Part shown: in pieces, positions 1 to 10,193 of the stretch
Position numbering within the stretch: position 1 is the first letter of the stretch
Layout of the letters: every line of letters starts with the position of its first letter
Assembly: GCF_900142205.1 (NCBI RefSeq)
Contig: NZ_FRAA01000006.1
Span: forward strand, 203,442-267,441
DNA: 64,000 nt
Reading direction: 5' to 3'
Source of the DNA: Reichenbachiella agariperforans
GTDB taxonomy: Bacteria; Bacteroidota; Bacteroidia; Cytophagales; Cyclobacteriaceae
Program-made: the position numbers and the translations under genes
Notes under the pieces: generated by a model
What the model saw: only the letters and a program-made list of their open reading frames with translations
Databases searched by the model: none
What the model was told of the DNA's origin: nothing

Positions 1-3000
1 TGACAGAAATCGTAAATGATTCTTCATAAATCCCACCATTACCGTCATTTGTCTGTACGAGAATTGAATAGCTGGTTTGTGATTCATAATCTAAAACCTC
101 GGTAGTCACTAATTGATCTCCGGAGATCGCAAATGAGGCATTGCCTTCATCGCCTGTACCTGAGACCAAGGTGTAGGTATGGGTTTGCCCTTCGTCTTCG
201 TCGGTCGTACTGAAGGAGCCAATCACAGTACCTACTGGGTTGCTTTCATTAATCTCCAAGCTAGACAACTCCAGATCAGTGGGTGTTTCATTTACATCGT
301 TGATATTGATGATGAACTGTTCGACGTATAGCCCACCGTTTCCATCATCGGTTTGCACTCTGATCGAATAGGCACTTTTCGTTTCGTGATCAAATATGGT
401 ATTGGCTTGCAACTCATTGCCGTCAATGGTGAAAGAAGCATTGTCTGCGTCTCCTGTACCACTAGCCAGTGTGTAGGTGTGACTATCTGCGAAACTTGCA
501 TCTACTGTAGATAAAGTGCCAACCAAATCACTGACGGCATTATTTTCATCAATAGTAGACTCAGAGATCGAGATGTCGGTAGGGCTGGCCAGAGCCTCCG
601 TTACGCTTACAGTTATAGCGTTAGAAGTCGCGTCCTCTGCTGTGACGGTATAGACTACTGGAGAAGTAAAGTCTTGTTCAATGCCACTCTCTGGAGAAAC
701 CGTCGCACCGTCCGACACGGTGACCGTAGGAGTCAAAGCAGATATATCTGTACCTGCGACCACCTCTATGGACACTGTGCTGCCTTCACCATTGTCAATG
801 GTCGCTGCACCTGTTTGCTCTGAAAGAGTAAACGACAATATTTCGTCATCTGAATTGGCTAGAAAATCGATTCCTGCATTGATGCTATGATTCGTCGCAT
901 TTGCGACTTCAGATGCCTCATAGTTAGTAAAAGCTGCATCGGTAAAGTTAAAAATCAAGTTGCTGAGGTCGTCGGTATCTTTGTGATCAACCGCACTGCC
1001 AGTAAGTGTCACAGTAGCTGTATAACCATCCGAAGAGACAGACATTAAAGACGTCAGCCCTGTAGGTAAATTCGTAATACTGTAGGCAGTCAACACCCCA
1101 CCAGGGTTGGTAAAAGTGTCGTCGGTCAGAGATATACTAAGTTCACCTTCGACAGCTCCGTTATTTACAACCGTTTCGGTGAATCCTCCAAAATCCATTT
1201 CAAACTGATGAATGCTAGCCCCAGTACCTTCATTAATATCAATTATAAAAACGCGACTGCCATCGGGTTGAATCGCAATACTATGGGCATAGTCAATTTC
1301 ACCATCTATCTCTAAAGGTGTACCATTGATCGCAATACCATTTGATATATCGAATGGTGTATTGAGAATATAGCTTACCGCATATCCACTCGACAGCATA
1401 AGAAAATAACGCCCATCAGGAGAAATTACTCCACCTGAGAGCCCCTCTAGCTCAGGTTCATAAGTCGCCTCGAAGGTGGCATTGGTAAGGTCAAATGGTG
1501 TAGGAAGACCAAACTGATGTATACCATCTCCCATTAGGTACATTTTCGTGCCATCAGGACTCATTGTCATCGCTGATCCACTGCTGTAAGTGTTTACACC
1601 CAAAGAGTTGCCACTATAAGTGGCTCCTGTTGTGATCTCGAAAGGAGTGCTTAGGTTATACTCATAGATGACATAGCTGTCATCACCCAGTACGTACATT
1701 TTTGAACCATCTTCAGAAAAAACGATGTCTTCTGGGTGTTCATCTTCCATGCTCACATCAAACGACCCATTAAAACTAACCCCAGAGGTAATTTGATAAG
1801 GAATGGACAGGCTGTACTGATGAATAGCTGAGTTATCTCCACCTGCGGTGAACATTTTTGTTCCGTCATGGCTAAATACAATTCCAGCAGGGTAGGTTTC
1901 TTCACTATACACATCTAGTGGGCTACCCGCATTCGTGGCGTATTCCATATTCAAGCCATTGCCATAAAAAAGCATAGGATGGTTGTCTCTAAAATCAACT
2001 GACCGACCGCTAGAGCCTGCTACAGCATTAGCTACTACGGAAGCGTCATTACCGACAAATGCCGAATTATTGAAGGTAAATTGAAGGTCATCCACATCAT
2101 GTATATCCTGATGATGTTCACCTTTATCTGTCAGTGTCAAAGTAGCAGAAAACCCATCTTCAGCTACATCCAATGTAGCTGTTAAACCTGTCGGAAGGTT
2201 GTCGATCGTATAGTCAGAACCATACGTCAAAATACTTCCTGCTGAAGTGAATCGCTCATCATCGATCTCTATAAATAGAGAGCCAGCCACATCTCCATCA
2301 TTTTTGTCCACTTCCATAAATCCATCGACTGGCAATGCCAATTGCAAGATTTCTTGGTTATTGGCCAGTACCCAAAGGAATTTTCCGTTTGGACTGATGC
2401 GCGCATCTCCGGCATGGTTGGTCAATTCAAACAGACTTTTACCACCGATGCTCGTCACGCCGCTGCTCAGGTCATTTGCGATATTCATTTGATATTGCCG
2501 AATCGACGTTTGTCCTGGATACGAAGTGTTGATCAGATAAATCTCTCTGCCATTGTCCGAAAGCAAAATCCCGGCATAATTGTATCCAGGGACACTGTAC
2601 GAAACGTCATCATAGTCTACAGTACCTGTCAGGTCAAAAGGTGTTTCTAACGTGTACTCATATATTTTATCCGTATGCGACCCGATCATGTACATTTTTT
2701 TACCATCACGGCTAAAGGTGATACCACTTGGCTGAATATCGTTGCCCATATCGTATGACCCCTCGTAACTCACACCACCGGACAGGTCAAAAGGTGTAGT
2801 CAGGTGATATTGAAGTATGTCGTCGGAGCTGATCTGTACATACATTTTGACTCCATCGTGACTAAAATCAACATCCCCAGGCGATACCCCTTCATTAGAA
2901 ACATCAAAGGATACAGAAGCATATGCTGCTCCATCTGATAGGTCAAAAGGCGTGGTGAGATCATACTGATAAATGGCATTTTCTTCCCAGCTGGAAACAA

Positions 3001-6000
3001 ATATCCTCATGCCATCCTGACTGACGGCAAAGCTAGATCCTGCATTCTCGTTAGCGACACTGAATTTGGCTACCTGGTTCCAGTTAAACTGCTCAGTAAA
3101 GTCAAGTTTGTTGCCATACATGATCCTGCGATCATTTTCATCAAAGTCAATTTTTCCTCCTGAACCGTGTGCTGTCGAATTGAAAACTACATCTGCGTCA
3201 TAGGTAGTAAAGGCAGAATTTTCGAATGTAAAGATAAGGTCATCCATATCATCTGTATCCTGATGATGAGTAGCTGTACCGCTGAATGTGAGTGTTGCAT
3301 TCAAGCCATTGGCTGATACTGACAGGTTTGGTATTAATCCATCAGGAATATCTGCGATCGTATAATCTTCCCCTTCAGTAAGTGTACCTCCTGCATTGGT
3401 AAATGTGTCATTAATTATATGAAGGCCCATTGCCCCCGTTAGTTCTCCTTCATTTTGATAGGTTTCTGAAAAAATACGGGCATTATAGTTAATGGTAGCA
3501 TTGTCCAGAAAATCAAAATCCAGTAGAAACGCAAGTGTTGAATTTTGGATACTAGCTGCATCACCCGAGTCAAAAGACCCATCTAGCAGCGACAAGCTGA
3601 TTTCGGCTGTAAGATCATCGGCATCCTGATGTGCTTCAGCATTGCCAGTCACAGTCAATGTAATCGACAATCCATCGGCTGCAACATTCAATGCTTCTGA
3701 CAGTCCTGCAGGCAGTCCGCTCAGTGTATAGTCTGTACCAGCTTCTAAGACATCACCAGCCTTGGCAAATGCTTCGCCATTGATTTGAATCTCAAACGAC
3801 CCAGAAACTTCCCCATTATTGGCCGCTAATTCACTAAATACTGCCGTGTGCATGCTTTCATACTGGAGAATTACATCACCTACCCCTCCAGATACCAAAA
3901 ATTTCGTACCATCACTGCTAATGACAAAACCTAGTGGGGCAGAGTCATCCGGTCGGACATAGATACTCTCACTCGTACTTTCGGCTGTGGTTATATCAAA
4001 CCCTTGGGAAAGATTGAACTGATAAATCACATCTGAGTTACTATTGATAATAAATAACTCCTCCCCACTGGGGGAAAACCTAGGGGAATAATTACCAGCA
4101 GAGACTGTTCCCGTTAGCGTTACCGTGCCTGTGATGTCAAACGGTGTTTCCAAAGCATATTGTTTCAGTGTCGAGCTCGATAAAGAGGTCGTGTACATCT
4201 GAGTCCCGTCTACACTGAAGGTGAGCCCAACACCTTGTGTGACAGCATATTCTCCCTCATGCGTCACGGTACTGTTGATGTCAAATGCTGTAGAGAGATC
4301 AAACTGATGGATTTTGTCACTGGCATAGCCGATGATGAACATCGTATGTCCATCGGTACTAAAGGCGATATCAAAGGCTCCAGTTTCATATTCAGATATG
4401 TCCAAAGGCGTACCATCCAATACGGCACCTGCGGCGATTTCATAAGGTGTAGTCAGCGTATATTGATTGACCGTTGCATTAGTAGAGGCTAACATAAACA
4501 ACTTGGTGCCATCTGGGTTAAATGCTAAGCCTGATGGATTGGAGGCTTGTTCTGACACGTCAAAAGTCGTTTCGTTCACTGCCATATTAGTTACCTGAAA
4601 ACCATTGTCTGCATAAATTACTCCTTCGATTTCTCTGAAGGTGATACCACACCCACTACTGGCGCTTGCGGCATTTGTTACATTACTTGCGTCACCATTA
4701 CCGAAGGCACTGTTGCTAAACGTGAATACCAAATCGGACACATTATCTGTTTTTTCGTTATCGGTTGCTTTCCCTGCAAAAGTTAAAAGAGCAGACCAAC
4801 CATCTGCTGCTACGGTGAGCACTGGCGTCAATCCAGCGGGTATAGGGCTGATCGTATAGTCATCGCCATAGCTAAGCGTTTCTCCAGCATTGTTGAAAGA
4901 ATCATCAGTAACAGTCACTGTGAACTCTCCGAGCACCGAACCGTCGTCCGCATAGGATTCGTTAAAGCTGGTGAAGGTTTCGTTTTCATAAGTAATAGAT
5001 GCTGTACCGTCTCTGAAATCTATGTCGATACCTGAGTTAGCAGATGTAGTATTTAGTATAGCTGAGGCATCACCACCCGAAAATGCCGAATTATTAAAAG
5101 TAAATATCAAGCTACTGATGTCATCTGAGTCTGAATTATTGGTGGCATTACCCGTAAATGAAAGTGTTGCACTCGTCCCACTGTTAGCTACCTCTAATAC
5201 AGGTGTCAGACCGGCTGGTAGGTTAGCAATCGTGTAGTCACTACCGTGAGCAAGTGTATTTCTCTGATTGGTAAAAGTTTCTCCTTTCAATAAAAAACCC
5301 TGAACGGTAGTCAATATCGACCCATTGTTAGAGTTACTTTCTACAAAACCAGCACTGACCAGTTCATATTGTGTCACTTGATCACCCCACCCCGTCATAA
5401 ACAATCTGTTGCCCGCAGGTGAAAACACCATGCCTTGTGCCTGGCTATGTATAGGTTCAGTACTGAAAATACTTTCTCCCTTTATCATGGTAGAAGTCAA
5501 ATCAAAAGCACTGCTCAAAAAGTAAGTTTCTAGTTGATTGTCTCCAGTCAATACCACAAGATTTTTTCCATCTGCACTAAGATCAAAATCATATATGTTA
5601 CCCAATTCCACAGTCGAGTGAACAAATGTTGTCGTGGAGGTAATGTCGTAAGCACTTGTCAATTGATATTTGTGGATTTTCATGCTAGTGATTCCTCCTA
5701 TATACATCGTCATACCATCATCACTAAATTTCATGCTGTATGGGTTGATTTCTTGAGCAGTGGCATTAAATGACCCTTCGGGCGTGACAGTAGAGGTAAT
5801 GTCAAAATTGACCGAAAGACCAAACTGATGTACCTGTCGAGAACCTGTGCCTAATACAAATAACTTTGACCCATCGTCATTGAAAGTCATAGTTCGTGGG
5901 TAAGAATCCCCACTGGTTATTGATCCTTCGTGTGTTAAACCAGCTCTGAGGTCATACGCCGACACTAACCCATATTGGTTGATTAAGTCTCCCTCGCTAC

Positions 6001-8533
6001 CAATCACAAATAACTTTAATCCATCATGGCTGAACACTAGGTCATTGGCATAATTCTCCTCATCACCTATGTAGTGTGATGTCTGAATAGTAGCACCTCC
6101 TGTTAGGTCAAAAATAGATCCATATGTGAGTGAGCCTCCATCATCGATAAAATCAACCCCAATGCCACTATTGGCACTGATAGCATTGGTTACAATAGAT
6201 GCATCATCTAGTTCGAAAGCTTGATCAGCGAAAGTAAAAACAAGCGCCTCCAGGTCGTTGATGTTTTGGTGATTCGTAGCTTTACCCGAAAAAGTAACAA
6301 TACCAGACTGACCATCAGCAGCCACAGAAAAGGAAGGAGTTAGTCCAGCGGGGAGATTATCAATGGTATAGTCAGCACCGTGGGTAAGGCTTCCTCCTGC
6401 ATAACTGAATTGATCGTCTGATATTTTGATTGAAAATGAACCAATCAGACTACCATCGCTTGATCCATCACCTGCTACCGCTTCTATAAGTATTTGAGGG
6501 TTCGAAATCTGAAAGTGATTTACCACCTCGTCGTAATATCCCACGGTAAACAAGGAACTACCCGTCGCATTGAAACAGAATCCATTTGGAAAGGCGTCAA
6601 CCGCTCCCATATAAAAAGTATTAGTGACAAAAGTTACACCTTCTGTAATGTCAAATGGCCTCTCTAATGAATAAATATTGATATCTCTACCTGCTCCGCC
6701 TAAGATATACATTTCAGTACCTGTACCGTTGAATGCTATATCCATAGGGTTGTAATCTTCGGACAATACACTGAATGGACTCTCGTCAAATGTCACACCA
6801 GTCGTAAGGTCAAATGCGTTAGATAATGAGTACTGATTGACTTCATCTCCACTAGTCCCCACTATAAACATCTTGGTGCCATCGGGGCTAAAAGTCACAC
6901 CTGTGGCTGCCCCCTCCTGTGAAGTCACTAAATGAGTGACGGTATGCGAAACAGTTCCCGTCAAATCCCATGGCGAATTGACGCTGTATTGATTTACAGC
7001 TCCTCCATGGTCTAGAACGAACATTCTAGTCCCATCACGGCTAAAAGTAATATCATGGGGCGCATTGACCTGACTAGAAACATCCATGGCAATATCCAAA
7101 CTATATCCAGCACTGGGGGCGAATGGTTTGGCTAATGAATATTGATTTACGTTATCAGCTGCATCACCCGTAATGTACATTTTTAATCCATTGGTGCTAA
7201 ATGTCACGCCACGTGCATCGGGCTCTTCAGAAGAGATGCTGTAAGACCCAAGTAGTTGGGGGACAGCCGTATCAAGGTTGAAGCCATCACCATATGCAAC
7301 CACTGGCCTGTTTTGTTTAAAATCAATTGATATACCACTACTGGCAGATATAGCATTTTCTACTGCTGAAGCATCTCCACCAGTAAAAGCAGAATTGGCA
7401 AATGTGAAGAGTAGACCGGACACATCATCAGCGTCTTGGTGTGATATGCTTGTTCCCGTTAAGGTCAGTTCGACTGATAAACCATCCGCTGCTACAGTCA
7501 ATACTGGTGTCAAGCCTTTGGGTATGCCTGACACTCCATAATCAGTTTTGTATATCAATGTACCACCAGCATGGGTGAATGTATCTCCACTGATATGAAT
7601 TTTAGCGGAGTTTTCAATACCACCTTTGTTATCTCCATTTTCGTTAAAGACAGTTGGATTCAAATCGTATTGAATGATGTCGTTCCCATCATCACCTAGC
7701 ACGATGAGAGCTGTGCCTGTTTGGTTGATCAGAAGATCCCTTGGAAAGCCTTCCTCATTTGAAATATCCACTTCGTATATTGTCTTGGTCACCCCAGTTG
7801 TAATATCATATGGTGTACTTAGCAGATACTCTGAAATCACATCATAGTTTGGTGTGACCGAATAGAGTTTTGTTCCATCATTGTTGAAGGCCATACCCAT
7901 GCTTTGGTAGTACCAAGTAAACGTGACGCTGAGCCCATCTACTGTCACACCTGTACTAATGTCAAAAGGGGTTGACAAAGTGTATTGTCTTGCACTATAT
8001 GGAGATCCCGAGCTATTAACGTACATTTTTGTTCCATCCGGATTGAATATTAAGCCTGATGCTCCAGAGACATTGGCGTCAAATACAATGTCATCATACT
8101 CCACTGTGGAGGAAAGGTCAAACCCGATGCTGACAGAGAATTGATGGACATCACCAGCTATATCTAAAACAAATAACTTTTCTCCTGTGTTATTGAAAGC
8201 CATCCCTCTGTTGCTGGATACATCACTGGATAAATCCTGAAATACATTGTCATAAGAGACGCCACCGCTTATTTCAAAAGGTGTGACCAGACTATACTGA
8301 AATACTTCTCCGCCATTTTCAGCCACATAAAGTTTGGTGCCATCCGGGTTCATGATCATACTACGAGGAGCACCTGTCTGCCCAAGGATCAAAAAATTGT
8401 CATTATAAGTCGCTCCATTCGAAAGGTCAAACGATGAATTATAAGAAATCGACTGTGCCTGAGACTGATCGATTGCCATGAGGCTAATCATCATCAGACA
8501 CCATAAATGGATAAGGTTAAGTGAATTTTTCAT
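1..8533 (-). CDS. Giant secreted propeller/cadherin-repeat protein (C-terminus beyond window)
   Basis: The frame reading leftward from ATG at 8533-8531 runs to the window edge, at least 2,844 codons; I checked the frame at several points and saw no stop. The N-terminus is a signal peptide (MKNSLNLIHLWCLMMISLMA, cleavage probably near SQA-QS, residue ~25). Six blocks of about 260 residues follow, each with about five ~50-residue blades of the form NPDGTKLYV...VxQYxLSTPFDIxTG, typical of beta-propellers. Between them lie eight copies of a ~110-residue module (GLTPxLxVAADG ... HQDxDD ... FTFxNSAFxGxDAS ... SGIxIDF), centred near residues 350, 740, 1120, 1240, 1620, 1740, 2130 and 2500. Residues ~2552-2660 resemble a DUF5018-like beta domain. 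Two cadherin-like repeats (ISESTIDEN, DENxxTxxH-type spacing, FDHETKSAYSIRVQTDDGNGG) reach the edge. It is probably exported and surface-bound, perhaps by T9SS, but the C-terminal signal is not visible. Function is unknown; adhesion or carbohydrate binding is an inference. Confidence 0.85.
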   Translation of the reverse strand, partial: MKNSLNLIHLWCLMMISLMAIDQSQAQSISYNSSFDLSNGATYNDNFLILGQTGAPRSMIMNPDGTKLYVAENGGEVFQYSLVTPFEISGGVSYDNVFQDLSSDVSSNRGMAFNNTGEKLFVLDIAGDVHQFSVSIGFDLSSTVEYDDIVFDANVSGASGLIFNPDGTKMYVNSSGSPYSARQYTLSTPFDISTGVTVDGLSVTFTWYYQSMGMAFNNDGTKLYSVTPNYDVISEYLLSTPYDITTGVTKTIYEVDISNEEGFPRDLLINQTGTALIVLGDDGNDIIQYDLNPTVFNENGDNKGGIENSAKIHISGDTFTHAGGTLIYKTDYGVSGIPKGLTPVLTVAADGLSVELTLTGTSISHQDADDVSGLLFTFANSAFTGGDASAVENAISASSGISIDFKQNRPVVAYGDGFNLDTAVPQLLGSYSISSEEPDARGVTFSTNGLKMYITGDAADNVNQYSLAKPFAPSAGYSLDIAMDVSSQVNAPHDITFSRDGTRMFVLDHGGAVNQYSVNSPWDLTGTVSHTVTHLVTSQEGAATGVTFSPDGTKMFIVGTSGDEVNQYSLSNAFDLTTGVTFDESPFSVLSEDYNPMDIAFNGTGTEMYILGGAGRDINIYSLERPFDITEGVTFVTNTFYMGAVDAFPNGFCFNATGSSLFTVGYYDEVVNHFQISNPQILIEAVAGDGSSDGSLIGSFSIKISDDQFSYAGGSLTHGADYTIDNLPAGLTPSFSVAADGQSGIVTFSGKATNHQNINDLEALVFTFADQAFELDDASIVTNAISANSGIGVDFIDDGGSLTYGSIFDLTGGATIQTSHYIGDEENYANDLVFSHDGLKLFVIGSEGDLINQYGLVSAYDLRAGLTHEGSITSGDSYPRTMTFNDDGSKLFVLGTGSRQVHQFGLSVNFDITSTVTPEGSFNATAQEINPYSMKFSDDGMTMYIGGITSMKIHKYQLTSAYDITSTTTFVHSTVELGNIYDFDLSADGKNLVVLTGDNQLETYFLSSAFDLTSTMIKGESIFSTEPIHSQAQGMVFSPAGNRLFMTGWGDQVTQYELVSAGFVESNSNNGSILTTVQGFLLKGETFTNQRNTLAHGSDYTIANLPAGLTPVLEVANSGTSATLSFTGNATNNSDSDDISSLIFTFNNSAFSGGDASAILNTTSANSGIDIDFRDGTASITYENETFTSFNESYADDGSVLGEFTVTVTDDSFNNAGETLSYGDDYTISPIPAGLTPVLTVAADGWSALLTFAGKATDNEKTDNVSDLVFTFSNSAFGNGDASNVTNAASASSGCGITFREIEGVIYADNGFQVTNMAVNETTFDVSEQASNPSGLAFNPDGTKLFMLASTNATVNQYTLTTPYEIAAGAVLDGTPLDISEYETGAFDIAFSTDGHTMFIIGYASDKIHQFDLSTAFDINSTVTHEGEYAVTQGVGLTFSVDGTQMYTTSLSSSTLKQYALETPFDITGTVTLTGTVSAGNYSPRFSPSGEELFIINSNSDVIYQFNLSQGFDITTAESTSESIYVRPDDSAPLGFVISSDGTKFLVSGGVGDVILQYESMHTAVFSELAANNGEVSGSFEIQINGEAFAKAGDVLEAGTDYTLSGLPAGLSEALNVAADGLSITLTVTGNAEAHQDADDLTAEISLSLLDGSFDSGDAASIQNSTLAFLLDFDFLDNATINYNARIFSETYQNEGELTGAMGLHIINDTFTNAGGTLTEGEDYTIADIPDGLIPNLSVSANGLNATLTFSGTATHHQDTDDMDDLIFTFENSAFTTYDADVVFNSTAHGSGGKIDFDENDRRIMYGNKLDFTEQFNWNQVAKFSVANENAGSSFAVSQDGMRIFVSSWEENAIYQYDLTTPFDLSDGAAYASVSFDVSNEGVSPGDVDFSHDGVKMYVQISSDDILQYHLTTPFDLSGGVSYEGSYDMGNDIQPSGITFSRDGKKMYMIGSHTDKIYEYTLETPFDLTGTVDYDDVSYSVPGYNYAGILLSDNGREIYLINTSYPGQTSIRQYQMNIANDLSSGVTSIGGKSLFELTNHAGDARISPNGKFLWVLANNQEILQLALPVDGFMEVDKNDGDVAGSLFIEIDDERFTSAGSILTYGSDYTIDNLPTGLTATLDVAEDGFSATLTLTDKGEHHQDIHDVDDLQFTFNNSAFVGNDASVVANAVAGSSGRSVDFRDNHPMLFYGNGLNMEYATNAGSPLDVYSEETYPAGIVFSHDGTKMFTAGGDNSAIHQYSLSIPYQITSGVSFNGSFDVSMEDEHPEDIVFSEDGSKMYVLGDDSYVIYEYNLSTPFEITTGATYSGNSLGVNTYSSGSAMTMSPDGTKMYLMGDGIHQFGLPTPFDLTNATFEATYEPELEGLSGGVISPDGRYFLMLSSGYAVSYILNTPFDISNGIAINGTPLEIDGEIDYAHSIAIQPDGSRVFIIDINEGTGASIHQFEMDFGGFTETVVNNGAVEGELSISLTDDTFTNPGGVLTAYSITNLPTGLTSLMSVSSDGYTATVTLTGSAVDHKDTDDLSNLIFNFTDAAFTNYEASEVANATNHSINAGIDFLANSDDEILSFTLSEQTGAATIDNGEGSTVSIEVVAGTDISALTPTVTVSDGATVSPESGIEQDFTSPVVYTVTAEDATSNAITVSVTEALASPTDISISESTIDENNAVSDLVGTLSTVDASFADSHTYTLASGTGDADNASFTIDGNELQANTIFDHETKSAYSIRVQTDDGNGGLYVEQFIININDVNETPTDLELSSLEINESNPVGTVIGSFSTTDEDEGQTHTYTLVSGTGDEGNASFAISGDQLVTTEVLDYESQTSYSILVQTNDGNGGIYEESFTISV

Positions 8534-8594
8534 GGTATAAGATTTAAGTTTCAATACCGTGAAATTCTTCACTTCCTAACAGGATCAGCCTACA

Positions 8595-8630
8595 CCATAG
8601 GGATAGTTCTGTACCTATCCCATGGGATAG
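8595..8630. promoter_or_regulatory. Palindromic operator candidate upstream of the giant gene
   Basis: Positions 8615-8630 are a perfect 16-bp palindrome, CTATCCCATGGGATAG. A partial copy, CTATCCCTATGG read on the minus strand, lies at 8595-8606. The palindrome is 82 bp upstream of the giant gene's ATG, between it and the TPR-LuxR regulator gene. A related sequence occurs at 10194-10214, upstream of the regulator itself. The palindrome is directly visible; that it binds a protein, and that the protein is the adjacent LuxR-type regulator, is inference. Confidence 0.4.
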
Positions 8631-8653
8631 TTTTTTATAAAACACCCCATACG

Positions 8654-8666
8654 GCTCTTAAAGAGC
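8654..8666. other. Short inverted repeat at the end of the regulator gene
   Basis: GCTCTT-A-AAGAGC forms a 6-bp inverted repeat that overlaps the stop codon of the regulator gene. On the minus strand it is followed, after about ten bases, by an AT-rich stretch with T runs. It could be a weak terminator separating the regulator from the giant gene, but the loop is too small and the T tract too distant for a canonical one. Confidence 0.2.
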
Positions 8667-10138
8667 TATTTCAATTTAACCACATATTTGAGTGCTTCTT
8701 TGCGATTGGACACGCCTAGTTTTTGATAGACGTTCTTGAGATGAAACTTGACGGTGCTCAGTGTGACGAATAGCGCATCCGCGACCTCTTGATTGGTCTT
8801 ACCAGTCATACTACTTTGCAGCACTTCGTACTCACGATCGGTTAGTGGATTGACCAGCTTGGCATTGAACATGTCTAGGGCAATATCCAAATCAATTTTG
8901 GCTGGGCCACTGAGGAGTTCTACATATCTACGCTGCAACTCTTCCATTCTTAACTTCTGCTCGAGCTTATCTGACTGTGCTTTTTTTGCTTTGATCCAAA
9001 ACAATAATCCCCCAATCAGAAGAACCATCAGTACCCCACCAATCAAAACAGCGATTTGCCAGCGAGCCTGTGTTAGACTCGCCAGTTTCAATTCGTTTTC
9101 TAATGTGAGCTTTTCTATTTTAGACTCCTTGAGAGAGGTTTCATACTTGGCTTGAAGATCATTGATCTGAAGCGACTTTTCGGTATTGAATATCTTTTGT
9201 TGCAGTTCATATTGCTGCTTCTGATATTGGTAGGCTTGTCGATAGTCTTGTTTGGATTCGTACACCTTCTTCATCAGCTCATAGAGGTAGATTTCGTCCT
9301 GTTCAAAATGATGATCCATCACGAGTGCAAGTGCACGTCGAGAGATCGCCAAACTTTTTTCATTTTGCCCCTCCAGATGATAGTTCTCCGCAAGGTTCAA
9401 GTAGGCGTGTATCACACCAGAGGTATAACCGATCTCCTTAAAAATCCCCAGAGCCTGCCGGTAATTTGTCTCAGCTAGTTCATACTTACCTAGCATCGAA
9501 TAGACCGTACCAGTATTGAGCAGCGTGTTGGCATAACCTTCTTTTTCCCCTATGTGCTTAAATAAACCAGCCGCTTGATCATAGCGATCAAGTTCCTCAT
9601 CGGTTTTGTTTTCATATCCATCGAGCATCCCGAGATTATTGAGTGCATGCGCCCAACGGAGGGTATCTCTATAGCTTTTGGCTAGAGATTCCAGTTGCAT
9701 GTAGTAGGTTCTTGAGGTGACATAATCCTCCTGATACATGAAATCAATCCCCAGATTGTTATACCCATCCATAATACAGATTGTATCCTTATTGGATCGT
9801 GCCAAATCTAGTGCTCTGATGGAGTAGGCTACTGAGCTATCATATTGTGCTTTGTAGCTGTAGGCTATCGACCGTAGGTTATAGACCCATGCCTTTAAGG
9901 AATCGTTTGGATGCAAGTCGAGCGTTTTCATGATTTGATCTGAAACAATCAGTGCTGAATCAGGTTTCGACTCGGTTAACTGTTTTCCTATTTGGAGGAG
10001 TATGATACTATACGCCCCACTTTCAGATTCATAGTTAGTAAGAATGCTTCGCAGGGAATCTAAATCGGAATATCCTCTGCTAGTCAATGAGGTCATCGAC
10101 AGGTACAAGAGCATCATGCAAGTACATAATCTCGCCAT
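8666..10138 (-). CDS. Membrane-anchored TPR regulator with C-terminal LuxR-type HTH
   Basis: The 490-residue protein starts with a signal-like hydrophobic segment (residues 1-20). Helical TPR-type repeats fill ~30-310 (for example LNNLGMLDGYENK and LLNTGTVYSMLGKYELAETN). A coiled coil (~315-358) and one transmembrane helix (~360-384, IAVLIGGVLMVLLIGGLLFW) follow, then a short linker and a GerE/LuxR helix-turn-helix at ~430-485 (LTDREYEVLQ, TNQEVADALFVTLSTVKFHL). This order puts the TPR sensor in the periplasm and the HTH in the cytoplasm, as in a known Bacteroidota family of TPR/LuxR regulators. The gene lies 132 bp upstream of the giant secreted-protein gene on the same strand, so it may control it. 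A related palindromic site lies ~56 bp upstream of its own start. No receiver domain is present. The ligand is unknown. Confidence 0.85.
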   Translation of the reverse strand: MARLCTCMMLLYLSMTSLTSRGYSDLDSLRSILTNYESESGAYSIILLQIGKQLTESKPDSALIVSDQIMKTLDLHPNDSLKAWVYNLRSIAYSYKAQYDSSVAYSIRALDLARSNKDTICIMDGYNNLGIDFMYQEDYVTSRTYYMQLESLAKSYRDTLRWAHALNNLGMLDGYENKTDEELDRYDQAAGLFKHIGEKEGYANTLLNTGTVYSMLGKYELAETNYRQALGIFKEIGYTSGVIHAYLNLAENYHLEGQNEKSLAISRRALALVMDHHFEQDEIYLYELMKKVYESKQDYRQAYQYQKQQYELQQKIFNTEKSLQINDLQAKYETSLKESKIEKLTLENELKLASLTQARWQIAVLIGGVLMVLLIGGLLFWIKAKKAQSDKLEQKLRMEELQRRYVELLSGPAKIDLDIALDMFNAKLVNPLTDREYEVLQSSMTGKTNQEVADALFVTLSTVKFHLKNVYQKLGVSNRKEALKYVVKLK

Positions 10139-10193
10139 AATGGTTTAGCTAGGTTTCAAGGTTTCTTACTTCGAAATTAACCCAAAAGCACAC

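Noticed and set aside
292..8144. Many short frames on both strands in the left 8 kb
   Set aside because: They are shadows of the giant minus-strand gene, whose repeats are coherent in one frame throughout.
1..8533. Possible CRISPR array, because of regular repetition
   Set aside because: The repeats are long, divergent at DNA level and maintain a reading frame; they are protein repeats.
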